From positions 1-64,000 of the forward strand of contig PDUC01000025.1 in the NCBI GenBank assembly GCA_002747255.1: a DNA stretch of 64,000 nucleotides. The letters are read 5' to 3'. The notes below the pieces were generated by a model, which worked only from the letters and a program-made list of their open reading frames with translations, did not search any database and had not been told where the DNA came from. The position numbers were made by a program, and so were the translations under genes. This document shows, in pieces, positions 15,316 through 22,774 of this stretch (within the stretch, counting starts at the first letter, position 1; each line of letters begins with the position of its first letter). The stretch comes from Acidobacteriota bacterium (GTDB lineage Bacteria; Acidobacteriota; Holophagae; Acanthopleuribacterales; Acanthopleuribacteraceae).

Positions 15316-16632
15316 ATGGTTTTTCACTTCAAGGGTTCCCAGGTATGGGTTTCAAGGAGCCGTATAGCCGGAAGACCGCGTATCACGGTTCCTTCTTCTA
15401 AAAGTTTGACTAACCGCTATCTGCTGTTAGGTGGATTATCGCGCGGTGTCTGCACTCTACAGAGACCGCTTGAGTGCATCGACACGAATGTGATGCGGAA
15501 GGCTCTAACTTGTATGGGCTGCCAGATTGAGGATATAGGTGAAAGCTGGGAAGTGCGATCACCTAAAGTCTGGAATGCCAGAGAGCAAGAACCTCTCTTT
15601 ATCGAGAATGCAGGTACGGCCATGCGCTTTCTGTTGGCTGCCTGTTCCATGTTGGACACTCCTGTTGTGCTGGACGGGAATGAACGCATGCGGGTTCGAC
15701 CCCTGACGGATCTGGTGCATGCCCTCGAGCAGCTGCATGTGAAGGTGAGGTATCTCGGGAGAAAAGGGTGTCCCCCCATTGAGGTTGGCGGGCCCATTCA
15801 ACCTGGAGAGGTGTCGCTGAAAGCCGATGTCAGCTCGCAGTACCTTTCAGCCTTGTTGATGACCCTGCCGCTATGCGATGGAAACAGTCAAATAAGACTC
15901 AATGGACCGCTTGTCAGCCGAACCTATGTGAAAATGACACTCGAATGCCTAAGGCAGTGTGGAGTTGAAATTGAAGCGGATACTTTCTTGCGCGTGTTTG
16001 ATATTCCCGGAAGTCAAAGGGTCGCTCCCTTTCATGTGGCGATTGAACCAGATGCTTCCACGGCTTCCTACTGGTGGGTGCTTCCACTGATGCTCAAGGG
16101 CTGTATTGAAGTGAAACACATGCCCGATCAAAGCACGCAGGGTGACTTTGCCCTTCTTGATATGCTTCGCGAAATGGGGGCTGTACTTGAAAAGAAAGAC
16201 GCAAATTTAAGCATTCGATTTTCTAAACTAAAGGGCATTGATGTCAACATGAACACCTGCAGTGATGTCGCGCCTACCCTGGCTGTTTTGGCTACTGTGG
16301 CCGATTCTCCCACTACCATTCGGGATATAGGCAACATGAGGGTCAAGGAGTGCGATCGCATCGCGACACTGCAAGCGGCTTTTGACAAACTGGGCCTTCA
16401 AATGGAGTCAGGTTCGGATTGGATGAGGATTCAACCGGGCTTCAAGTCGGGGAAAAGGCTCAATGAAATGCCCGTCCTGCTGGACCCACAGGAAGATCAT
16501 CGCATGGCGATGGCTTTTAGCTTGCTCGGCCTGACTTATGGGAACGTGGGAATTATGGATGCAGCCTGCGTTGAAAAGACCTATCCCGATTTTTACATGG
16601 ACTTGGCGCGAATTTGTTTGCCCGAAAAGTGA
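15316..16632 (+). CDS. aroA: 3-phosphoshikimate 1-carboxyvinyltransferase (EPSP synthase)
   Basis: This 438-aa enzyme joins shikimate-3-phosphate and PEP in chorismate synthesis. Hallmarks in order are PSSKSLTNR near residue 27, ENAGTAMRFL (about 95), GNERMRVRPL (about 120), SSQYLSALL, SRTYVKMT, EPDASTASY, SDVAPTLAVLA, the KECDRI segment, and EDHRMAMAF near the C-terminus. The catalytic Asp/Glu/Lys/Arg context appears complete. The ATG sits 11 bp after the fabF terminator T tract and has only a weak ribosome binding site. No other shikimate gene is nearby. Confidence 0.93.
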   Translation: MVFHFKGSQVWVSRSRIAGRPRITVPSSKSLTNRYLLLGGLSRGVCTLQRPLECIDTNVMRKALTCMGCQIEDIGESWEVRSPKVWNAREQEPLFIENAGTAMRFLLAACSMLDTPVVLDGNERMRVRPLTDLVHALEQLHVKVRYLGRKGCPPIEVGGPIQPGEVSLKADVSSQYLSALLMTLPLCDGNSQIRLNGPLVSRTYVKMTLECLRQCGVEIEADTFLRVFDIPGSQRVAPFHVAIEPDASTASYWWVLPLMLKGCIEVKHMPDQSTQGDFALLDMLREMGAVLEKKDANLSIRFSKLKGIDVNMNTCSDVAPTLAVLATVADSPTTIRDIGNMRVKECDRIATLQAAFDKLGLQMESGSDWMRIQPGFKSGKRLNEMPVLLDPQEDHRMAMAFSLLGLTYGNVGIMDAACVEKTYPDFYMDLARICLPEK

Positions 16633-16681
16633 ATTGGCCCGATGTCGAGCTTGATCGCGCCTTTTTAAGATTGAAGTGAGC

Positions 16682-17137
16682 TTATGGGGCGTACCGCACC
16701 AGGGTGTGGTTTTCCTGAAAGAGTTCTTCATCGATGATAGCGGAGATTATGTCCCAATCGCCACCAGCCAACCCCGCTCCAATGAGGGGATAACCTATGC
16801 GCTTGCCACCATAGGTCTGCTTGATTAACCGAAAAACACGCCTGATGGCATCGTAATCCGCTTGAACGCCGCGTCCGCTCCAGTGGAACTGCGTGTAGGC
16901 ATTGATGATGGTGAATTTGTGTCCGTTTTTAAATACAGTGGCACTGGAAAAAGTGCCCAGTTTGTTTCTGTCGCCTTTTTCAGTGGATAAATCGGCTTCA
17001 AAGGCCTGGGGAAATTGGTCTTTGATTGATTTTGCAATACCGGCACCCATGGTGCAAAAACAATTGCATCCATGCACGATGACATCAAAATGCCCTTGTA
17101 TGGCCAGCTTAATGAGATCGCCCTTGATGATTTTCAC
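16682..17137 (-). CDS. Macro-domain protein (ADP-ribose/ADP-ribose phosphate binding)
   Basis: This 151-aa protein is one macro domain. The sequence shows KIIKGDLIKLA, the ligand loop CNCFCTMGAGIAKSIKDQFP, INAYTQFHWSGRGVQADYDAI and IGYPLIGAGLAGGDW. The sequence is closest to stand-alone macro proteins of the kind that hydrolyse ADP-ribose-1''-phosphate or remove ADP-ribose. The start is a GTG at 17137 because a perfect AGGAGGT lies four bases upstream; the frame remains open to 17248 but that extension looks non-coding. A run of nine G on the coding strand lies 66 bp upstream of the start. It converges with aroA. Confidence 0.88.
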   Translation of the reverse strand: MKIIKGDLIKLAIQGHFDVIVHGCNCFCTMGAGIAKSIKDQFPQAFEADLSTEKGDRNKLGTFSSATVFKNGHKFTIINAYTQFHWSGRGVQADYDAIRRVFRLIKQTYGGKRIGYPLIGAGLAGGDWDIISAIIDEELFQENHTLVRYAP

Positions 17138-17729
17138 AATACCTCCTGTTTGGTTGGATAGGGTGAGTCGAACAAATCCTGTGGAAACGACTGGTTGACC
17201 TGCCCCCCCCCAGTTTTTTGTGCCATCTAACATATCAGGCTTCGTCACTTGATGGGAAACCAGACAGACCCGGTTCTCCTTGACATCAGCATTTTTTCCG
17301 AGAACAAGTCTTTCAGGTCGACAGGAATGACCTGATCGTTCAACTCATACCCGTTCCCTGGGATTATTCCATTGTAGCGGAAAAAGCGCAGCTATCAAGA
17401 ACCGCTTTGAAGAACTGAGACCACTAAAAATAACAGAATCTATTTATGCGGGCGTTAATTGAAGTTTTTAGACGGGCTGGCAATTAAAAGCAAATCGGCG
17501 GGTAATGCCGGTTACTGGATCCCGTATCAGGATCTGTACCGCCCGACAAAATGAGATGACACTTGTGTTGATTTTTGGTAAATTAACTTCAGAGTGAGCA
17601 GAATCCATTTTTAAAATTTATATATCAAGACCCGCTCAATTTATTGAAAGCGATCATAAGAACCACGCCTGTACAGATAAACGGATAGCAACCTTTGACA
17701 ATATGAAACAAAACAGGAGAAACAAAAAA
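17138..17729. other. Divergent intergenic region between macro-domain gene and LRR protein
   Basis: This 592-bp gap has no supported gene. It contains the nine-base C/G homopolymer (17203-17211) and a short inverted repeat, CAGGTC/GACCTG, near 17313-17333. An AT-rich stretch at 17575-17640 may hold the promoter of the LRR gene, but no clear -35/-10 pair could be fixed. Confidence 0.4.
17203..17211. repeat. Nine-base C homopolymer upstream of the macro-domain gene
   Basis: There are nine consecutive C on the plus strand (G on the coding strand of the macro gene), 66-74 bp upstream of its GTG. Tracts of this length are prone to slippage and could alter promoter spacing. Confidence 0.6.
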
Positions 17730-20261
17730 ATGAAAACCAAAATTGCTTGCGGTCTGATGATAATCACCTTTTTACCCTTATGGGGTTTAGATCAATTTGA
17801 CATTCCACATGTTGCCGCCGACACATGGAAAACCACTTTAACTGTTTACAACCTGGGAAGCAATTCAGAAAGCGTAACGGTTTCCCACTGGGATCAGGAT
17901 GGCGTGTTGACCGGATCTAGCGTCAACAGCGTACCGGCGCATGGAAGCATTGAGTTGTTGTCTTCCTCTTTCGGTTACAACGGCATCGCGCGCGTTGAAT
18001 CCTCTGAAGACGCTGCCATTCGAGTCAAACTCTCCTATTTGTTTTTGAAGGATCAATCAGAATCCCTATGCGAATTTTTCGTTCAAAAAAACCAACAGGC
18101 CACCAAATGGTTTCTTCCCAATCCGTACCAGGATCACTTCGACTGGTTTGGTATTGCCGTAGCCAATCACCGTGAAACCGCTGTAAACTTAACGCTAACA
18201 GCCTATAAAAACCGTGAGGAAGTGAGCAGGAAGAACCTCCAGCTGGGTTCCAGGGAAAAAGAAGTCGGCATTTCAAATTCTCTTTGGCCGGGATTGGGAT
18301 ACGGAGACATCGATTTTATCGTCATCCAATCGGACCAGCCCATTTCTGTTCCCATATCCATTACAGGTAATGACGAACAGGACCGTCACCTGTTCTTCGC
18401 GGCAACCGAGATCCCTCTGCCAGGCAGCTTGTCACTGTATAAAGTAGCCCATATTCCGGGTGGAAACTGGCATACGACGTTAAGAGCCTACAATCCAATG
18501 GGTGAAGAGGCCTCGTTCCAGTTTGTCGGTATTGACGCAGACGGCAATCAGGTATCAGATTATACATTCGGGGTCAATGCCCTGGGAGTGGTTGACTACA
18601 CCACTGAAACCTATCTTCCCAAGGGTGGAATCGCGGCTTTAAAAGCCTATCAACCGCTTGTTTTTACGCTCAGCTATCGCTTTGCTGCATCGGAATCCCT
18701 GTGTGAATTCATTCTTCAGTCAGACGTTTCAAAGGAATGGATGGTGCCCAACACCATTAACAGCTGGTTTGACTGGTTTGGTCTGGCTATTGCCAATTTC
18801 AACTCTTCAGCAGCTCAGATCACGTTAAAAGCCTTTAAGAACGGCACTCAGGTGGGTATGGAAGATTTCACAGTCAACTCGCAGCAAAAACGGGTGGATT
18901 TATCCAGTGCCCTCTGGAGTCAGAGCAACATCAGCTATCGCGATGTGGATTTAGTGGTTGTGCAGTCCGACCTGCCCATACCCAATCCCGTTTCCATTAC
19001 AGGCAATACCGATCAGGATCGGCATGTCTTTTTCCAGGGCCAGAACATGAGTGGTCACATTCCAATCCCGGATGCCAATTTCAAGGCTTTTCTGGTGGGT
19101 CAATACGACTCTAACGGAGATGGCGAGCTAGACCAGGGTGAAGCGCTGTCCGCGCTCAGCCTCGATACTCCGGGTGACCAGGAAAATCCCGGCAATTTCA
19201 CCAACCTGGAAGGTCTTCAGTATTTCACCAACCTTCTCCAGGTTACAGCCAGTTACGAACAAATTGAATCCATTCCCGACCTATCCGGTTTGAGCCAGTT
19301 ACAACACTTATATCTCAGAGAGAATCCACTGGGAATGTTACCCGACTTGACAAAATTGACCTCCCTCAGAACACTGGATATTGCCGATACCGAGATCAAA
19401 ACCCTTGCGAACCTGCCCATCAGCCTGGAATCGCTCTACGCGAGCAGCGGCGAACTGAAAAGCGTCGATATACAAGGTCTGACCCATCTTGAGCTCTTTA
19501 GAGTACCGTATAACGATCAACTGGAAACCATTACAACGGGCCATCTCGACAGCCTGAAGACTTTCCTTGCGGGATACTGTCATTTAAGCCATCTCGACCT
19601 TTCAAACAGTCCTGAACTTGAATTGCTCAATCTGAAAGAAAACCAGCTAACTTCTTTGGTTCTCACCGAGTGTCCTGAACTCCAAGTCATCATTGCCGAC
19701 AACAATGAGCTCAGTGAGATTGCCGGATTGTCGACTTGCACGAAAATGGAAGCACTCCACTTGTACGATAACAATTTTACATCGTTGAACTTATCTGGAA
19801 TGAACGGGCTGAAGCGTTTAGGTTGTTCATCCAATGCCTTGGAAACGGTCGATTTCGCGGGGCTTTCATCTCTCGAATCAATCTATCTGAACTATAACAA
19901 GCTGACTGACCTCGATGTTACATCCTTTAATGACCTCGAAGAATTGCACTGCAGCGGCAACATGCTGACCCAGCTCAATGTCTCTGGCAAAGTCAATCTT
20001 AAAACGATGAGTGTCGACAACAATCAGCTGACTTCATTGAACATTGCGGGCTGTACTGGACTTGAAATACTCTACTGCAGTTCTAACAACCTGGAGAATA
20101 TACCCGATGTCACCATTGCGCCCAATGTGGATATCTATCATTGCAGAAACAATTACTTCGGACCGGATGATTGTCCAGTAATTCACGCCATTGAAGCCAT
20201 GGGGCTTTCCGAATTTATTTACAACAATCAAGCCGATGGTTCCAAGCTTGAATGCCCTTGA
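17730..20261 (+). CDS. Secreted leucine-rich-repeat protein with duplicated N-terminal module
   Basis: This 843-aa secreted protein has a signal peptide (KTKIACGLMIITFLPLWG). Two tandem modules of about 210 residues follow (about 25-235 and 240-445), each containing SESLCEF, DWFGxAxAN and ending SITGNxxQDRHxFF. Next is an EF-hand-like stretch, YDSNGDGELDQGEA (about 457), introduced by IPDANFKAFL. About 14 leucine-rich repeats (LExLxxxxNxLTxLxV type) run to the end. This resembles internalin-like or Bacteroidota-type LRR surface proteins. No anchor or sorting signal is visible at the C-terminus. The ATG at 17730 has AGGAGA nine bases upstream. It is probably involved in adhesion or binding; function unknown. 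Confidence 0.8.
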   Translation: MKTKIACGLMIITFLPLWGLDQFDIPHVAADTWKTTLTVYNLGSNSESVTVSHWDQDGVLTGSSVNSVPAHGSIELLSSSFGYNGIARVESSEDAAIRVKLSYLFLKDQSESLCEFFVQKNQQATKWFLPNPYQDHFDWFGIAVANHRETAVNLTLTAYKNREEVSRKNLQLGSREKEVGISNSLWPGLGYGDIDFIVIQSDQPISVPISITGNDEQDRHLFFAATEIPLPGSLSLYKVAHIPGGNWHTTLRAYNPMGEEASFQFVGIDADGNQVSDYTFGVNALGVVDYTTETYLPKGGIAALKAYQPLVFTLSYRFAASESLCEFILQSDVSKEWMVPNTINSWFDWFGLAIANFNSSAAQITLKAFKNGTQVGMEDFTVNSQQKRVDLSSALWSQSNISYRDVDLVVVQSDLPIPNPVSITGNTDQDRHVFFQGQNMSGHIPIPDANFKAFLVGQYDSNGDGELDQGEALSALSLDTPGDQENPGNFTNLEGLQYFTNLLQVTASYEQIESIPDLSGLSQLQHLYLRENPLGMLPDLTKLTSLRTLDIADTEIKTLANLPISLESLYASSGELKSVDIQGLTHLELFRVPYNDQLETITTGHLDSLKTFLAGYCHLSHLDLSNSPELELLNLKENQLTSLVLTECPELQVIIADNNELSEIAGLSTCTKMEALHLYDNNFTSLNLSGMNGLKRLGCSSNALETVDFAGLSSLESIYLNYNKLTDLDVTSFNDLEELHCSGNMLTQLNVSGKVNLKTMSVDNNQLTSLNIAGCTGLEILYCSSNNLENIPDVTIAPNVDIYHCRNNYFGPDDCPVIHAIEAMGLSEFIYNNQADGSKLECP

Positions 20262-20438
20262 CAGGAGTCTTTTAAATACTGAAGGAACAAATCTCCAGAC
20301 CTATTAACCAGGCGATGGTGTTTTTGAAGCACGTCCCTTTTGTATTAAACACCAGATTGTATCTACAATGAAAAATTTGACGACTTATGTGGTGATCTTA
20401 TTTTTCTGGCAGGAGCCAGCGCGATTTCTACCAGGTCT

Positions 20439-22139
20439 CTATGGAGACATGGCGTAACTGTCGACAAGTGTTCTGACCTGTTGTTCCCAGAAGTGGTGGT
20501 ATGTTTGCTCGCAGAAAATAGGCTTGGTGATCATTTTTCGATACAAGCTCATTTGATTCTCATCACTGCTCGGTTTGCAGTAGAGTTTGAGCGAGAATTC
20601 GGAAAAGTCTCGAACCAGAAAGTAAAAAATCTGATCCAGGAATTCATTCCCTAAATCCAGTTGTTTGGCTCTCTCCAATATGAGTTGGCCGTAGACCACC
20701 AGAGTGAAAAGCTCGCCTAACAGCAGCAGGAAATCGATGTCTTTTGACTGCTGCTTGCTTGGGGGTGCTTTCACCAGCATGACTTGAAAGGCTTGAATCA
20801 GTTTTTTAAACAATTCGATATTGGGCGTTGTAAACGCGTTGTAAATTGTATGGAAGTCGTGAAATTGAACAGCACTTAATCCTCTGGCCGGTCCCTGATC
20901 GAAGAGAAAGGAATCGTGTCTGCCATCGGTTCTGACGGTTACGTCCGGGTAATCTGCAGGGTTGAAGAAGTAATTCTTCATGAACTTGACTACCAGCGCC
21001 ATGTTGACATGTACCGTGCCTTCGAGTTTGGGAAGGGCCCGGATTTCTTTGGCGGCCATTTCAAAGTAAGTGTTTTTTTCAAAACCTTTGGCCGCGATAA
21101 CATCCCACAAAAGATCAATCACCTTTTCGCCCTGGGTCGTTACCTTCATCTTGACAAGCGGATTGTAGAGCAGGTAACGCCGATCTTTCCTGGATGCCGA
21201 GCGGAAATAATCACGCGCTCTTTCAGAAAAGAGTCTCATGGAGTGCAAACGGGCGACAGCTTCCACAAGCATCATCCGGGCATGTGGGAAGTCCGTTACG
21301 TATTTGCCGTATAAATTGCGGTGTGCCGCGTGATTGATGGCTTCATAGAGGGCATGGGTGGCAATGCCGATGGAAGCCCAGCCAAGGTTGAACTTGCCAA
21401 TGTTGACTGTGTTCAAGGCCGCATTCCAGGCTTCGTCTCCTCTGGAAAGAATGTCTTCGTCTGTAACCGGGTATTGATTGAGTTCGTATTCGGCCACATA
21501 GCCCTGCCAGGCCACCAGATTGTCGATGCAGTGATATTGGGGGTGTTGGGAGTCTGCTGCAAAGAAGACATACTCCTTGTTTTCCTGATCCACAGCAAAA
21601 GTGGATACCATTCTGGCTTGATTGCCATTTCCGATGTAGTACTTCCGGCCATTGGCAACGTGTTGACCTGAGGACTTTAGCTCGATCTTCATTTCAGAAG
21701 AGTAAAGATCGGCCCCGTGCTCCTTTTCAGAGAGCCCGAAGGCAAAGATATCACCGCGATCCAGCTGTTGTGCCGCTTTTTCTCGCGCTTGTTTGTTGGA
21801 ACTCATCCAAATGGGTCCAAGCCCCAGAATGGTCACCTGCCAGGCATACCAATAGGGTAAGCCGTAAAAGGCGAGTATTTCATTCATAAGGCATATACGG
21901 TGGGTGTCCCATCTCTTCCCATCGCGGCCATTTGAGAATTCTTTCGGGCTTAAAAGGGTGGAAAAAACCTTGTTTTCCTTCAGGAACGCAATGAAATCAC
22001 CATACCATTTCTGCTGGTGGTACTCTTTTTTTAATTGGTCTTTACCCTTGTCTTCAAAATAAGCAATGGTTTTCAGCATTATCTTGCGAGAGGGCTCATC
22101 GAGACTTGAGAATTTTTCCTGACGGGGATGAAACAACAT
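20439..22139 (-). CDS. Acyl-CoA dehydrogenase/oxidase family flavoprotein
   Basis: This 566-aa protein has the acyl-CoA dehydrogenase fold. A helical N-terminal domain is followed by the beta domain with FGLSEKEHGADLYSSE (about residue 135) and GRKYYIGNGN, then a long helical C-terminal part. It is longer than standard dehydrogenases (about 380 aa) and in the range of acyl-CoA oxidase-like or FadE-like proteins. Substrate length and electron acceptor are not evident, and I could not place the catalytic Glu. ATG at 22139 follows GAGGTG. It lies 45 bp downstream of a MarR-type gene on the same strand and is probably controlled by it. An FadR/MarR-regulated fatty-acid degradation step is the likely role. 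Confidence 0.75.
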   Translation of the reverse strand: MLFHPRQEKFSSLDEPSRKIMLKTIAYFEDKGKDQLKKEYHQQKWYGDFIAFLKENKVFSTLLSPKEFSNGRDGKRWDTHRICLMNEILAFYGLPYWYAWQVTILGLGPIWMSSNKQAREKAAQQLDRGDIFAFGLSEKEHGADLYSSEMKIELKSSGQHVANGRKYYIGNGNQARMVSTFAVDQENKEYVFFAADSQHPQYHCIDNLVAWQGYVAEYELNQYPVTDEDILSRGDEAWNAALNTVNIGKFNLGWASIGIATHALYEAINHAAHRNLYGKYVTDFPHARMMLVEAVARLHSMRLFSERARDYFRSASRKDRRYLLYNPLVKMKVTTQGEKVIDLLWDVIAAKGFEKNTYFEMAAKEIRALPKLEGTVHVNMALVVKFMKNYFFNPADYPDVTVRTDGRHDSFLFDQGPARGLSAVQFHDFHTIYNAFTTPNIELFKKLIQAFQVMLVKAPPSKQQSKDIDFLLLLGELFTLVVYGQLILERAKQLDLGNEFLDQIFYFLVRDFSEFSLKLYCKPSSDENQMSLYRKMITKPIFCEQTYHHFWEQQVRTLVDSYAMSP

Positions 22140-22184
22140 TTTACACCTCAAATAGTTGAAACACTTACTAATTTCTGGGGGGAA

Positions 22185-22622
22185 TTACGGGAACTCACCG
22201 GAGTCCATTAAATCCCACAAAAGTCTTTTAAAAAGGACGGATTCTTCGTGTGTGAAGTCTTTGAGTAATTCTTCATTGGCTTTACAACGGATTTCAATGA
22301 GGGCGGCTTTGTTTTCTTTTGCTTTTGAAGTCGAATAGAGCCTCTGTGAGCGCTTATCCATGATATCTTCTTTCTTTTCCAGCCAGTTGGAATCAGCTAA
22401 ACGGTCAACCACTCCGGAAAGTGTCGCCTTGTCGAGGATCAGCATGCGGGAGAGTTCCGCTTGAGTACAGCCTTCCCTGTACCAGATAGCCTCGAGTACC
22501 AGGTGCTGCATATTGGTCAGCCCGAATTGCTTCAGCATGGGTTTAATGAGACCATGCCCCCGCTGGTAGGCCTTGGCAAGCAGAAAAATGGTGCAGTCCG
22601 GTCGCTTTTCTCTTTTTCTCAA
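22185..22622 (-). CDS. MarR-family transcriptional regulator
   Basis: This 145-aa protein has the winged-helix MarR layout: helix-turn-helix GCTQAELSRMLILDKATLSGVVDRL (split here across about residues 55-80) and a wing with KKEDIMDKRSQRLYSTSKAK (DxRxxxLxLT-like). Dimerisation helices lie at both ends. A TTG at 22622 is the likely start, with AAGGAG eight bases upstream. A promoter (22646-22674) would give a leader of only about 17 bases. It lies just upstream of the acyl-CoA dehydrogenase, so a fatty-acyl-CoA or xenobiotic ligand is plausible. Confidence 0.85.
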   Translation of the reverse strand: MRKREKRPDCTIFLLAKAYQRGHGLIKPMLKQFGLTNMQHLVLEAIWYREGCTQAELSRMLILDKATLSGVVDRLADSNWLEKKEDIMDKRSQRLYSTSKAKENKAALIEIRCKANEELLKDFTHEESVLFKRLLWDLMDSGEFP

Positions 22623-22634
22623 CGTGCAAACTCC

Positions 22635-22646
22635 TTGGTATACAAA
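22635..22646. promoter_or_regulatory. Near-palindrome at the marR transcription start (possible auto-operator)
   Basis: TTGGTATACAAA is palindromic except for one position in each half. It covers the predicted transcription start and abuts the ribosome binding site. A MarR dimer bound here would block its own promoter. This is an inference from position and symmetry only. Confidence 0.35.
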
Positions 22647-22674
22647 CAATATGCCGCATTGCGTTAATCGTCAA
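22646..22674 (-). promoter_or_regulatory. Promoter of the marR-acyl-CoA dehydrogenase unit
   Basis: On the minus strand TTGACG (22674-22669) and TATTGT (22651-22646) are separated by 17 bp. The predicted start is near 22639. Confidence 0.5.
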
Positions 22675-22691
22675 GTCTTTTATTCCTTTTC

Positions 22692-22721
22692 TTGCCAGAT
22701 ATCGTGTTTCCTTTGTATGAT
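22692..22721 (+). promoter_or_regulatory. Candidate promoter of the MglA-like fusion gene
   Basis: TTGCCA (22692-22697) and TATGAT (22716-22721) are separated by 18 bp, about 54 bp before the start codon. The match is moderate. Confidence 0.4.
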
Positions 22722-22774
22722 ATTGTGGTAAACTTAGTGGTATCTATCTGTTGTTGTGGTTAAAAGAGGCAAAC

